This document shows, piece by piece, positions 1-8,758 of a stretch of DNA of 64,000 nucleotides. Position 1 is the stretch's first letter, and the number at the start of each line of letters is the position of its first letter. The translations under genes were made by a program, and so were the position numbers. A model generated the notes under the pieces. It was not told the DNA's origin, did no database searches, and saw only the letters and a program-made list of their open reading frames with translations. Origin of the DNA: an uncultured Clostridia bacterium (GTDB taxonomy: Bacteria; Bacillota; Clostridia; Oscillospirales; Ruminococcaceae); contig CALCUE010000026.1 of the NCBI GenBank assembly GCA_937906945.1, positions 124,001 to 188,000 on the forward strand, given 5' to 3'.

Positions 1-563
1 CCCACCGGTGTTGCCAGAACAATACCGTCGGCGCGGTAACGACAAACTTCCCGTTCATCACATTCGACAAAAAGCTCGGAAATCTTTCCCGGTTCCGTTT
101 TAGTAACATAAACGTCGTTGACCGCGTAAACCGATTTGTCTCCCACTGAAATATTGAGGGCCATTCGTTTTTCAATGGGACAACCGGTTTTGATCAGTTT
201 TTCAATAGCCGGCAAATCATCCGTTTCAATATCGGAAAGAAAGCCCAACCGTCCGGCGTTGATTCCCAAAATCGGCTTGTCATAAAGTAAGGCGCGTTTA
301 GCCGCACGGAGAATCGTTCCATCACCGCCAACGACAAAAACAAGGTCCACAAGGGCCATTTTCGAGGCGTCCTCGGAAAAGATAACACTTTTTCTATGAA
401 CGAATTCTTCGGCGAAGGAATCCATATAGGCTTGGATTTGATATTTTGCCAAAAGATCCAACAGTTTTTCCGTCGCGGGAACAACAGCTGCTCTATTCAG
501 ATTGCTGATGATATAGACCGTCGATTTTCCTTTTTTCAGGCGAATTTTTTCTTCCCGACTCAT
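1..563 (-). CDS. nadK: NAD kinase, C-terminus beyond the window edge
   Basis: ATP-dependent NAD kinase, which makes NADP from NAD in the cytoplasm. About 187 residues are visible; the 3' end lies beyond base 1. The GGDGT nucleotide-binding motif is at residues 79-83, followed by the family's GINAGRLGFLS segment around 101-111. The ATG at 563 overlaps the tlyA stop by one base (TGATG) and has AGGAGG upstream, so translation is probably coupled. It is the last visible gene of the nusB operon; the tlyA-nadK order is common in Firmicutes. Confidence 0.93.
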   Translation of the reverse strand, partial: MSREEKIRLKKGKSTVYIISNLNRAAVVPATEKLLDLLAKYQIQAYMDSFAEEFVHRKSVIFSEDASKMALVDLVFVVGGDGTILRAAKRALLYDKPILGINAGRLGFLSDIETDDLPAIEKLIKTGCPIEKRMALNISVGDKSVYAVNDVYVTKTEPGKISELFVECDEREVCRYRADGIVLATPV

Positions 564-1384
564 CAGGACCCCTCCTTTTTATCCAATTCATCGTGGGAGG
601 ATTCGACCAGTTCTTTGATTTCCTCAGCGGAAACAGAAAGCTCCGGTTTTTCCCGGGAGAGGACCATCAGATACTCAATATTGCCCTGAGGTCCTTTGAT
701 TGGTGAAAATTCCAAGCCGACAATGCCAAAACCGGCGTTTTTCGCGAAACCAACGGCCCGTTCCAATACTTCCCGATGGGTGTTCGGGTCACGAACGACG
801 CCATGTTTTCCCACCTTTTCTTTTCCCGCCTCAAATTGCGGTTTGACAAGGCACACCATCATGGCATCCGGAGAAAGAAACGAAGGTAAGACCGGAATTA
901 CAAGTCCCAACGAAATAAAAGAGACATCAATGCTGACAAAATCGACGGTATCCGGGATCTGTTCTTTGGTAATATACCGCACATTGGTGCGCTCCAGATT
1001 GACGACTCGTTCATCCTGCCGAAGGCTCCAGGCCAACTGACCATATCCGACGTCAATGGCGTAAACTTTTGTCGCGCCATTCTGGAGCATACAGTCGGTA
1101 AAACCGCCGGTGGAAGCGCCGACATCCATACAAATTTTATCGTTCAAGCGGAAATGATAAAGTTCCATGGCTTTTTCTAATTTTAAGCCACCCCGGCTGA
1201 CATATTTTAGCGTTTCACCACGAAACTCGATTTTATCAGAGGCTGTGACGAAGTCGCCGGCTTTATCGGCTTTTTGTTCATTGACATAAACCTTGCCGGC
1301 CATAATGGCGGCTTTGGCCTGTTCCCGGCTGGTCAGAATTCCACGGGAGACCAATTCCGCGTCTAAACGCTGTTTTTCAATCAT
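563..1384 (-). CDS. tlyA: TlyA-type rRNA 2'-O-methyltransferase
   Basis: 273-residue TlyA-family protein, historically called hemolysin; family members methylate rRNA 2'-hydroxyls. An S4 RNA-binding domain occupies about residues 1-62. An FtsJ-like Rossmann methyltransferase domain follows, with the SAM-binding motif DVGASTGGFT at 87-96. Length is normal for the family. The ATG at 1384 has GAGGAGG six bases upstream, lying inside the end of dxs, and the two genes overlap by eight bases. Confidence 0.93.
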   Translation of the reverse strand: MIEKQRLDAELVSRGILTSREQAKAAIMAGKVYVNEQKADKAGDFVTASDKIEFRGETLKYVSRGGLKLEKAMELYHFRLNDKICMDVGASTGGFTDCMLQNGATKVYAIDVGYGQLAWSLRQDERVVNLERTNVRYITKEQIPDTVDFVSIDVSFISLGLVIPVLPSFLSPDAMMVCLVKPQFEAGKEKVGKHGVVRDPNTHREVLERAVGFAKNAGFGIVGLEFSPIKGPQGNIEYLMVLSREKPELSVSAEEIKELVESSHDELDKKEGS

Positions 1385-3212
1385 GACAAACCTCCTCGAT
1401 CGTTTTTATCATAGAGTCATGATCCAAGCCGTGGATCTGCATCGCACGGGAAACCGACATATGAGGTACAAAACCTTTGACACAACAAGCTTTATAACGA
1501 CCTTTGAAGCTACGTTTTTGAAGCTCGGCGCCAAAATGCTCGGCAATACTGCCCGGTTCCACGGATTCCTCAAAGAAAACGATATTCTTATATTGGAAAG
1601 CCTCTTCCATCATTGCGGGATCTAGAGGAAAAACCCGGTTCAACTTTAATACGGAGGCACCAATCTTTTCCGCGGCAATACAGGCTTCGGCAAAAAGACG
1701 GCCATAAGTGACGATAAGCGTGGTTTTATTGTCCCCAAAGAAATCAAAGTCGTGATAGTCCCGTTGATAAAACTCCGGAACTGTTTTTTCTGAATCACGC
1801 GGATAACGGACCGCCTGTACCCCATTCCCCTCTAAAGCGGTTTTTATATCAAAGAAAAGCTCCTGATAAGTGAAGGGACAGCGGATCGTTATGCCGGGAA
1901 TCGGCGTCAACATGGGAATATCGAAAATTCCCTGATGCGTTTCCCCATCACCGCCAACAATTCCGGCCCGGTCAATGCCAAGAACGACATGTTTCGGCTC
2001 TATGGAAGCGTCGTGGATCAGTTGATCGAAAGCCCTTTGCAAGAAGGTGGCGTAAACGGCAAAAACCGGTTTCATTCCTCCGGCTGCCAAACCGGCGGCA
2101 AAAGTCAGCGCGTGTTCCTCCGCTATTCCTACGTCAAAGAATCGGTCGGGATAGGTTTCACTGAACGAACGAAGACCGGTCCCGTCGGTCATAGCCGCCG
2201 TGATTGCGCAAATCTTAGGGTCCTCTTGGGCTAACCGGCAAAGTGTTTCCCCGAAAGCGTCCGAAAAAGACTTTTTCGGTGAGGAAACGAGAGCCCCTGT
2301 CTCCTTATGAAAGGGCGCCACACCATGGAATTTGGAAGGCGCTTCCTCAGCCGGCAGATAGCCTTTTCCTTTTACGGTATTGATATGGACTAGCACCGGA
2401 CATTTGAGACTTTGAGCACGACGGAAGACACGAATCAGCATCTCTGTATTATGCCCGTCCACAGGTCCCAAATAAGAGAAGCCGAAATGCTCAAACGTAT
2501 TGCTTCCGTAATAGAAATCCTTGACCGTCGCTTTAATGGATTTGGCCGCTTTGAAAATGCCCTTTCCAACCACCGGTATTTTCAGCATGCCGCTCTGAAG
2601 ACCGTCCTTAAAACGGAAATAGCCTTCTTTCGTGCGAATCTTCGCCAGATATTTTGCCATCGCTCCGACGTTTTTAGAAATGCTCATCTCATTGTCATTG
2701 AGCACAATGATTAAGTTGGCTTTACTCCGCCCGGCGTTATTGATCGCTTCGTAGATCATGCCGCCGGAAGCGGCGCCATCCCCCACAACAGCCACCACCG
2801 CATGGTTATCGCCCTGCATTTTTTTCGCTTCCGCGATGCCAAGCGCCGCCGAAACCGAAGTGCTGGCGTGCCCGGCGACAAATGCGTCGTGAACGCTCTC
2901 CTGGGATTTCGGAAAACCGGAAAGGCCGTTTTCGGTCCGAATTCCGGTAATATCTCTGCCGGTAAGAATTTTATGAGCGTAACATTGATGGCCAACGTCC
3001 CATACAATAGGCTCGTTTGGTGAATCGAACACCGAATGAAGCGCTACCGTCAATTCAATAGCGCCGAGATTGGAGGCTAAATGACCGCCGGTCACGGAAA
3101 CCTTGTTGAGAATTTCTTCTCGCAGTTCTTTGCAAAGCTCCGTTCGCTCCTCTTTATTCAAATTTTTAACTCCGTCCGGGAGAGCGATCGTGTCCAAAAG
3201 GCGTTTTTCCAT
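1377..3212 (-). CDS. dxs: 1-deoxy-D-xylulose-5-phosphate synthase
   Basis: Thiamine-diphosphate enzyme that condenses pyruvate with glyceraldehyde 3-phosphate, the first step of the MEP isoprenoid pathway. About 611 residues, full length. Visible signatures are an AHKILTGR segment early on, the ThDP motif GDGAASGG near residue 143, and the transketolase-like pyrimidine and C-terminal domains. The frame also opens at a TTG at 3224 that overlaps the ispA stop (TTGA); the ATG at 3212 is taken here, and either is possible. It follows ispA, so both isoprenoid genes are cotranscribed. Confidence 0.95.
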   Translation of the reverse strand: MEKRLLDTIALPDGVKNLNKEERTELCKELREEILNKVSVTGGHLASNLGAIELTVALHSVFDSPNEPIVWDVGHQCYAHKILTGRDITGIRTENGLSGFPKSQESVHDAFVAGHASTSVSAALGIAEAKKMQGDNHAVVAVVGDGAASGGMIYEAINNAGRSKANLIIVLNDNEMSISKNVGAMAKYLAKIRTKEGYFRFKDGLQSGMLKIPVVGKGIFKAAKSIKATVKDFYYGSNTFEHFGFSYLGPVDGHNTEMLIRVFRRAQSLKCPVLVHINTVKGKGYLPAEEAPSKFHGVAPFHKETGALVSSPKKSFSDAFGETLCRLAQEDPKICAITAAMTDGTGLRSFSETYPDRFFDVGIAEEHALTFAAGLAAGGMKPVFAVYATFLQRAFDQLIHDASIEPKHVVLGIDRAGIVGGDGETHQGIFDIPMLTPIPGITIRCPFTYQELFFDIKTALEGNGVQAVRYPRDSEKTVPEFYQRDYHDFDFFGDNKTTLIVTYGRLFAEACIAAEKIGASVLKLNRVFPLDPAMMEEAFQYKNIVFFEESVEPGSIAEHFGAELQKRSFKGRYKACCVKGFVPHMSVSRAMQIHGLDHDSMIKTIEEVCHD

Positions 3213-3220
3213 TCTTTTTC

Positions 3221-4090
3221 TCAACCTTTATTTTCCATTCTTGTGATTAGAAAATCCAATAATGCGGCAAAAGCTCCGGTATCATAACCCCGTTTATCTA
3301 ATTCATAAAGGGGTGATCCGGCTCGGGAAATACAGAGATAGGCGTCCATTTTCGCTTTTTCCGCCGTATGTAATTTTACATAGGAATTGCCTTCACATTC
3401 CTCATAATTCCCGTTAAAATCCAAAAGGTCATCAATGATTTGAAAGGCCAGTCCAAATTCCGACGCGTAGCTTTCTGCGAACGACTGAATTTCCTCATTC
3501 GCTCCGGCACCGACACAGCCAAGAAGCGTGGCCGCTTTGATCAATGCGCCGGTTTTCATCATTTGGATCACGGAAAGTTCCTCCGGCGTGACTGTACGAT
3601 TGACAGCCTCCAAATCTAAAACCTGTCCGCCGACCATTCCCCGATAACCGGCATAAGACGCCAAAAGGGTCATGGCTTTCAAGGCACGATCTGGATGATT
3701 TTTAGAAAGCTCACATTCTCCCAACAGAGAAAACGCGTGAGTCAACAAAGCGTCGCCGGCCAAAAAAGCGTTGGCTTCGCCAAAGGCGACATGGCAGGAG
3801 GGCTTTCCCCTTCTCATGACGTCATTATCCATGCACGGAAGATCGTCATGAACCAAGGAGTAGGCATGGACGCACTCCACCGAAAGGGCGTAAGGAAGAA
3901 TTTCTTCTTCGGAAAGTCCCAACATTTTGGCAAATTCTATTGTCAGAATCCCCCGAAGTCGTTTGCCGCCTAAAGCGGCATACCGCATGACTTCTATGAT
4001 TTTATCTTCGGCCTGGCAGGTAGAAACCAGATAGCGATCCATAGCCTCGTCAATCAGCTTTTTATCTTCGTAAATAAAAGAAAGCGTCAT
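3221..4090 (-). CDS. ispA: Polyprenyl (farnesyl/geranyl-type) diphosphate synthase
   Basis: 289-residue all-alpha prenyltransferase that condenses IPP with allylic diphosphates. The first aspartate-rich motif is in DDLPCMDND and the second in DDLLD; both bind the magnesium-diphosphate. Length fits the short-chain FPP/GGPP synthases; the exact product length cannot be read safely. The start has GAGG eight to ten bases upstream. It lies between xseB and dxs, the usual Firmicutes order. Confidence 0.93.
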   Translation of the reverse strand: MTLSFIYEDKKLIDEAMDRYLVSTCQAEDKIIEVMRYAALGGKRLRGILTIEFAKMLGLSEEEILPYALSVECVHAYSLVHDDLPCMDNDVMRRGKPSCHVAFGEANAFLAGDALLTHAFSLLGECELSKNHPDRALKAMTLLASYAGYRGMVGGQVLDLEAVNRTVTPEELSVIQMMKTGALIKAATLLGCVGAGANEEIQSFAESYASEFGLAFQIIDDLLDFNGNYEECEGNSYVKLHTAEKAKMDAYLCISRAGSPLYELDKRGYDTGAFAALLDFLITRMENKG

Positions 4091-4095
4091 ATCGT

Positions 4096-4281
4096 TTATT
4101 CCTCGATGATTTCAATTTCCTGTTTGGCTTCTTCCAGTTTTTTCTGACAAAATCTGGTCAGTTCCAAACCTTGTTTGAAAAGCTCGACCGAATCTTCCAA
4201 AGAAAGGTCGGGAGATTCCATTTTCTCATTGATTATGGAAAGTTCTTTCAAAGCTTCTTCAAATTTCATATCCTCTTTCAA
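4096..4281 (-). CDS. xseB: Exodeoxyribonuclease VII small subunit
   Basis: 61-residue XseB; several copies bind one XseA to form exonuclease VII, which degrades single-stranded DNA to oligonucleotides. The pattern FEEALKELSIINEKMES...LSLEDSVELFKQG is typical of the family's two-helix coiled coil. The frame starts with a TTG at 4281 that overlaps the xseA stop; an in-frame ATG at 4269 is the alternative. The length is at the short end of the family. Confidence 0.9.
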   Translation of the reverse strand: MKEDMKFEEALKELSIINEKMESPDLSLEDSVELFKQGLELTRFCQKKLEEAKQEIEIIEE

Positions 4282-5501
4282 AGGGATTCCCTCTCTTTCT
4301 TTTCAGTTACTAAGGCAGTAAGCGTTCCATCGGAAAAATGAAGAGACAGCGTATCGCCAACCGCTACCTCTGCGGCGAAACGGACTTTTTTAGCTTCTTT
4401 TTCGGGAATACAGACTGATCGGGCTAAAAGCTTCGCCGGGTTCAAGGCTTCCAAACGAAGTAGCTCCCCAGCAAGCGCCTGTTCTTTTTTCTCAATGGTT
4501 CTTTTGGCGTTTTCCTCTAACAGTAAATACTGGCAACGCCATTTTTCCTCATATTTATCAAGAAATCTTTCTATAAAGTGATTTTGCTTTACATTATAAA
4601 ACTCGGAGATTTGGAACGAACAGCGATCAATTTTCCCTTGAAGCAACTCCGCTCGAGACTGCAGATCATCGTCCAACCTCCGCAGCAACTCCAAAGAATC
4701 GGGAGCGACCAGTTCCGCCGCGGCTGACGGTGTAGGCGCCCGAAGATCCGCGACAAAGTCGCAGATGGAAAAATCAATTTCGTGACCGACGGCGGAAATG
4801 ATCGGTGTTTCCAAGGCGAAAATCTCCCGTGCCAACGCTTCATCGTTGAACGCCGAAAGGTCATCGGAGCTGCCGCCGCCTCGACCAATTATAATGACGT
4901 CGGGATGAACCAGACTCTCTTGTAAATGCAACGCTTTTCGAAGCTCATCCGGCGCGTTTTCACCCTGTACGGCAGAGGGGGTCAAAACAATTTTTGCCAA
5001 AGGCCACCGACGTTCCAACACATTCTGAATATCGTGGATCGCGGCGCCCTGTGCCGAGGTAATCACGCCGATTTTTTCCGGAAACGTCGGAATATTCTTT
5101 TTATGCTCGACGGAAAAAAGACCTTCCTTTTCCAGCTTTTCTTTCAGTTGCTCAAAAGCGAGGGCTTTACTTCCGATCCCGTCCGGCTGAATATCATAAA
5201 TTGTCAGTTGGCAGGCGCCGTTTTTCGAATAGAAAGAAACGTCACAGCGGACGAGCACTTTCATTCCATCACCCGGTGAAAAACGAAGCCGTTCCGCATA
5301 GGAGCGAAACATGACACAGTTTATTTTGACGTCAGAAGCCAGATCCTTCAAGGAAAAATAGAGGTGTCCGGAAAAATAGTTTCCCCGATAATCGCTGATT
5401 TCCCCGCTGATATAGATGCCGGACAGTTTTTTATTTTCTTCCAAATAAGATTTCAGATAGGCGGAAATCTGGGCGACCGTCAATATTTGAAAACTTGCCA
5501 C
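4278..5501 (-). CDS. xseA: Exodeoxyribonuclease VII large subunit
   Basis: 407-residue catalytic subunit of exonuclease VII. The N-terminal OB-fold reads ISGEISDYR...SGHLYFSLKD. The catalytic domain carries GVITSAQGAAIHDI and IIIGRGGGSSDDL, and a coiled coil follows. The start is GTG at 5501 with GGGGAG seven bases upstream. It overlaps xseB by four bases. Confidence 0.95.
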   Translation of the reverse strand: MASFQILTVAQISAYLKSYLEENKKLSGIYISGEISDYRGNYFSGHLYFSLKDLASDVKINCVMFRSYAERLRFSPGDGMKVLVRCDVSFYSKNGACQLTIYDIQPDGIGSKALAFEQLKEKLEKEGLFSVEHKKNIPTFPEKIGVITSAQGAAIHDIQNVLERRWPLAKIVLTPSAVQGENAPDELRKALHLQESLVHPDVIIIGRGGGSSDDLSAFNDEALAREIFALETPIISAVGHEIDFSICDFVADLRAPTPSAAAELVAPDSLELLRRLDDDLQSRAELLQGKIDRCSFQISEFYNVKQNHFIERFLDKYEEKWRCQYLLLEENAKRTIEKKEQALAGELLRLEALNPAKLLARSVCIPEKEAKKVRFAAEVAVGDTLSLHFSDGTLTALVTEKKERESL

Positions 5502-5522
5502 ACAGAATCTCCCCTTTCTTTT

Positions 5523-6458
5523 TTATCTGGCTTTTTTGTGGGCAACCGAAGTCAGAACAGCGATTCCCGCGGCATTGTCCGAAGAAAATTCCGGCTTCGC
5601 GAAGATGCCTTGATATTTCTTTTCCATTGTCTTTCGGATGATCGAATTGGACATGACTCCACCGGCGTAAAGAAGCGGAAGATTTCCATATTCGCTCAAT
5701 AAAGCGTCCGTCATGCCGCAAAGAGCCGCCTCAACGGAACGCAAACAAAACAGCGCAATGTCTTCCCTTTTCTCACCGGCGTCAAACATCTTCCGGCATT
5801 GATTCTCAATACCGGAAAGGCAGCAGTCCAACCCTTTCATTGTCGGTTTGATTTTATAGCAGGCCGTGCTCATCAAAGCCAGTTCCTCTAAAAATTTTCC
5901 TGCCGGAAACGGAAGGCCAAGCATAACGCCCACCCGGTCAATGGCCTGTCCCGCTTTCAAATCACAGGAACCGGCGACTTTGACGCAGCGAAGGATTCGC
6001 TCATCGTCCGGCTCTACCAAAAGAGCTTCTGTCGTTCCTCCGGAAAGATGAAACGCCAGAAACCGTTTTTTTAGAAGATCTAACCGACCGGCGGAAAACA
6101 ACGCCGCGGCAACGTGGCCTTGTTGATGCGAAAAACAATACTTCGGAACGGAATGACTGGCTGACAGACATTCAGTCACCATATCCCCCACAAGAAAACA
6201 GGGCATATACGAGCCGTCCACATCTCTTGGTCTTGTCGAAACGCCGATAGCGTCTAAAATACAGGTTTCGCCGTCAAACAGCGAATCGACAATTTCACCC
6301 AGTTGTTTTACATGGGCAAAAACGGCATCGGATTGTCGAAGACCCAATTCTCCTTCCCGAACCGGAAGAAGTTTCTTCTGTTGACGGACGGTTTGCGTAT
6401 CCGGATCATAAAGGGCGGCTGACGTTGTGTAGTTACTGGTATCAATCCCCAGAAACAT
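5523..6458 (-). CDS. TsaD/Kae1-like paralogue (peptidase M22 family)
   Basis: About 311 residues beginning MFLGIDTSNYTTS, an ASKHA-fold Kae1/TsaD relative. True TsaD makes the tRNA modification t6A; this looks like the clostridial paralogue usually annotated only as 'peptidase M22' or 'O-sialoglycoprotein endopeptidase'. The metal-site motif HxxxH is kept as SHQQGHVAAA. The frame extends upstream to 6506, but those 16 extra lysine- and arginine-rich residues overlap nusB and do not look like the family, so the ATG at 6458 is taken. The function of this paralogue is not established; a canonical tsaD is not in the window. Confidence 0.75.
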   Translation of the reverse strand: MFLGIDTSNYTTSAALYDPDTQTVRQQKKLLPVREGELGLRQSDAVFAHVKQLGEIVDSLFDGETCILDAIGVSTRPRDVDGSYMPCFLVGDMVTECLSASHSVPKYCFSHQQGHVAAALFSAGRLDLLKKRFLAFHLSGGTTEALLVEPDDERILRCVKVAGSCDLKAGQAIDRVGVMLGLPFPAGKFLEELALMSTACYKIKPTMKGLDCCLSGIENQCRKMFDAGEKREDIALFCLRSVEAALCGMTDALLSEYGNLPLLYAGGVMSNSIIRKTMEKKYQGIFAKPEFSSDNAAGIAVLTSVAHKKAR

Positions 6459-6873
6459 CCGCTTCGCCGCTTTCTGTCTTTTTCTTTTCCACAGCGCCGA
6501 GAACACCGTTTACAAAACCAGGATCCTCGTCCCCGCCGTATATTTTCGCCAATTCGACAGCTTCATTGATAGAAACGCTATCTGGGATCTCATCAAAATA
6601 ATACATTTCGCAAACAGCGACTCTTAAAATAGCCAGGGTCGCTCTGGCCATCCGGCCGGGTTTCCAGTGGGAAGAACAGGAAGCGATGATTTCATCCAAT
6701 TCTTCTCGATGATCAATGGCTTTTCTGGCCAATTCTTTGGCAAAAGAGCCTTCCTCGAGAATGAGATCTCTTCCGTCCGCCGCGTTTTCCAAAATGTAAT
6801 CCAACCCTTCGGTATGAAAACTGCTTTCAAACACAATGGCAAACGCCTGTTCTCTTTCTTCTTTTCTTGTCAT
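6442..6873 (-). CDS. nusB: Transcription antitermination factor NusB
   Basis: About 143 residues, an all-helical RNA-binding factor that acts with NusE (S10) at boxA sites to keep rRNA transcription processive. The start MTRKEEREQAF and the C-terminal SINEAVELAKIYGGDEDPGFVNGVL are characteristic. The frame opens at 6888, but that ATG directly follows the U-tract of a terminator-like hairpin; the ATG at 6873 has GGAGG at proper spacing and is preferred. First gene of the eight-gene operon ending in nadK. Confidence 0.92.
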   Translation of the reverse strand: MTRKEEREQAFAIVFESSFHTEGLDYILENAADGRDLILEEGSFAKELARKAIDHREELDEIIASCSSHWKPGRMARATLAILRVAVCEMYYFDEIPDSVSINEAVELAKIYGGDEDPGFVNGVLGAVEKKKTESGEADVSGD

Positions 6874-6895
6874 ATTCTGTTCCTCCATAAAAAAA

Positions 6896-6918
6896 CCTCC
6901 CCAGTTTTACCGAGGAGG
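6896..6918 (-). terminator. Terminator-like hairpin in the nusB leader
   Basis: On the minus strand a 10-bp stem (two G-U pairs) with a three-base loop is followed at once by seven T residues (6889-6895) and then the nusB Shine-Dalgarno site. It lies downstream of the nusB promoter at 6959-6986, so it would act as an attenuator for the nusB operon. It cannot be the spoIIIAH terminator alone, since that gene has its own at 7035-7067. Confidence 0.7.
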
Positions 6919-6958
6919 AATAACTCGCTTTCAGTTTTCAAGCAACATTTATAAATAA

Positions 6959-6986
6959 ATTATAACACAGTTTTCTCTTTTTACAA
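6959..6986 (-). promoter_or_regulatory. Sigma-A promoter for the nusB operon
   Basis: Minus strand: TTGTAA, 16 bases, TATAAT with a TG extension (TGT before the -10). The predicted transcript starts near 6951, giving a leader of about 75 bases that contains the hairpin at 6896-6918. Confidence 0.65.
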
Positions 6987-7034
6987 TAGATAAAACCAAT
7001 TTATATACAAAAAATATGTAAATATACATTTTGA

Positions 7035-7067
7035 AAAGAGCCGCAGACTAAAAATCCGCGGCTCTTT
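7035..7067 (-). terminator. Terminator of the spoIIIA operon
   Basis: Inverted repeat AAAGAGCCGC / GCGGCTCTTT with a 13-base loop, just after the spoIIIAH stop codon and ending in TTTT. Confidence 0.8.
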
Positions 7068-7069
7068 AT

Positions 7070-7711
7070 TTATTGGCTGACTTCCACAATGGAGATATTT
7101 TCAACCGGTACCGAAGTTTCCTGAATGATCGCCTCTTTAATCAGTGCCGCCTCCGTGTCAATCAATCCCTCTGTTTCTACCATGACGTCCGCATATTCAC
7201 CGGAAATATAAACAACACAATCGTTAAATCCTTTTGCCTTGATCATAGATTCAATTTTACTTTCCAGTTCTGTATTGGCCGCTATAGATTCTGCTTTCGC
7301 TGTCAATTCTGCCAACTGATCCTCCCCGATCTCCGCGGTTCCATAAAGATTTTGAATGGTTTGCACCGCTTCATCTCGGGATTGCTGCCGGGATACCCGT
7401 GCTTCGCTGAAATAGGTGGCTGCTTGAGAGAGGTCCTCTTTGTCCTCTACTGACTTTCCGACCAAAATGGAATCTCCGTAATTTTTCCCGGTGGCGATCA
7501 GAGCATCTAAATCACCATTGGCGTAAAGGTAATTCACATAGACAGCCGCCGAAAGCATCAACGCCAACGACGCGACGGCAATATGCTTTTTGCGAAGGTG
7601 AAAATTCCATTTTGGCCATTTGATTTCCTTCATCCGGGACAGCACGCTTTTTTTCTTTTCCTCCGGTTTTTCCGGGAACAATACGCTTTCGTACGTTTGA
7701 ATACTTGTCAT
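7070..7711 (-). CDS. spoIIIAH: Stage III sporulation protein AH
   Basis: 213-residue mother-cell membrane protein. After a charged N-terminal region there is one membrane segment (about residues 48-66), then a helical stretch and a YscJ/FliF-like ring-building domain ending PVENISIVEV. In Bacillus, SpoIIIAH reaches across the intermembrane space to bind forespore SpoIIQ and form the feeding-tube channel. The start has GGAGG. Last gene of the operon, 23 bases after spoIIIAG. Confidence 0.93.
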   Translation of the reverse strand: MTSIQTYESVLFPEKPEEKKKSVLSRMKEIKWPKWNFHLRKKHIAVASLALMLSAAVYVNYLYANGDLDALIATGKNYGDSILVGKSVEDKEDLSQAATYFSEARVSRQQSRDEAVQTIQNLYGTAEIGEDQLAELTAKAESIAANTELESKIESMIKAKGFNDCVVYISGEYADVMVETEGLIDTEAALIKEAIIQETSVPVENISIVEVSQ

Positions 7712-7734
7712 AAAATTCCTCCAGCTTCGTTATT

Positions 7735-8280
7735 TTATGCCATTTTGGCAACGCATACACAATGGGACGGAACACGCAGAACCGCACAGACAGCGCTGAT
7801 GATTTTTTCCCGAACCTCGGCGTTGTTTCCACCCTCACAAACGACGGTCACGCCGCGGATCTCCGATTCCTGAATTTGATACAGCACCGGTTCTTCCTGA
7901 CTGTTTTTTTCAGCGACAGCGATTTTCTTTTCTGTTTCCGTCTCGGTTTCCTGTTCATTTTTTGAAAAGCGCTCAACGGTATCGGTCAAATAGAAAAACT
8001 GTTCCGAACCTTCAAAAGTCAACATCACCCTCGTCTTTCCGGCACCATCAATTTGGGAAAGGATCGCTTCCAACCTTTTTTCCAACATGATTTCCTGTTC
8101 GGAGGACAGCATGGGATTGATTCTTTTATTATCTGTTTTTCGCGACGAAAAGTCGAAAACACCGTCAGAAAGAAAAACCAGAAGAAGACCAATGGCGCCC
8201 AAAAGACAGAGATAAATGGTTATTTTGTTTTGAGACGCTTCTTTTTTGAAAAATTGACGAATCTTTTCAAACCCCTTCAT
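7735..8280 (-). CDS. spoIIIAG: Stage III sporulation protein AG
   Basis: About 181 residues: a membrane segment near residues 20-40, then an outer domain with the family pattern LEKRLEAILSQIDGAGKTRVMLTFEGSEQ and a C-terminal EIRGVTVVCEGG. SpoIIIAG forms a large ring in the intermembrane channel. The ATG at 8280 has GGAGG six bases upstream; the earlier ATG at 8286 lies too close to it. Overlaps spoIIIAF. Confidence 0.92.
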   Translation of the reverse strand: MKGFEKIRQFFKKEASQNKITIYLCLLGAIGLLLVFLSDGVFDFSSRKTDNKRINPMLSSEQEIMLEKRLEAILSQIDGAGKTRVMLTFEGSEQFFYLTDTVERFSKNEQETETETEKKIAVAEKNSQEEPVLYQIQESEIRGVTVVCEGGNNAEVREKIISAVCAVLRVPSHCVCVAKMA

Positions 8281-8758
8281 TTTCATCCTCCTTTTGAATC
8301 AGAAGTTCCGGTTTTATTCCGATCGCTTCCTCTATTTTTTCATCCAGTTCGGGAAAAACGTCTTTTGCCGCAAGGATAAGGGAAAACCGCTCCATAGTTA
8401 TGCTTCCATCCTTTGAAATATGAGCGTCCACGTCAATTTTCTCCGGAGTGATTCCACAGTTCGCAAGAAATTCCCTTGTTTTTCTTTCCAGTTCCTTTTC
8501 AAAAAACTCCTCGCTTTTTTCAAAAATGTCTTCCGTCATTATAGTTATGTTTCTTTCCTCTCTTTCATTCGTTCTCATCCGCAGCCAATTTTCAAAAGAA
8601 CCTTTTATAAGCGGCGTCGTGAGCGAGCATAGAAAAAAAAGACAAAAGATCAGCCGAAAAAGTTTCTGAAAACTGCCTTTGGGAAGTAAATAAAAAAGAA
8701 CGGAACCAAAAACCGCAGTCAGACAAAGAGAAAATACCGTATTTTTTATCGTTTCCAT
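8267..8758 (-). CDS. spoIIIAF: Stage III sporulation protein AF
   Basis: About 163 residues with two N-terminal membrane segments (LCLTAVFGSVLFYLL and LFRLIFCLFFLCSL) followed by a charged soluble domain, as in the SpoIIIAF family. The ATG at 8758 overlaps the spoIIIAE stop (TGATG). Part of the SpoIIIA-Q channel complex made in the mother cell. Confidence 0.9.
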   Translation of the reverse strand: METIKNTVFSLCLTAVFGSVLFYLLPKGSFQKLFRLIFCLFFLCSLTTPLIKGSFENWLRMRTNEREERNITIMTEDIFEKSEEFFEKELERKTREFLANCGITPEKIDVDAHISKDGSITMERFSLILAAKDVFPELDEKIEEAIGIKPELLIQKEDENEGV

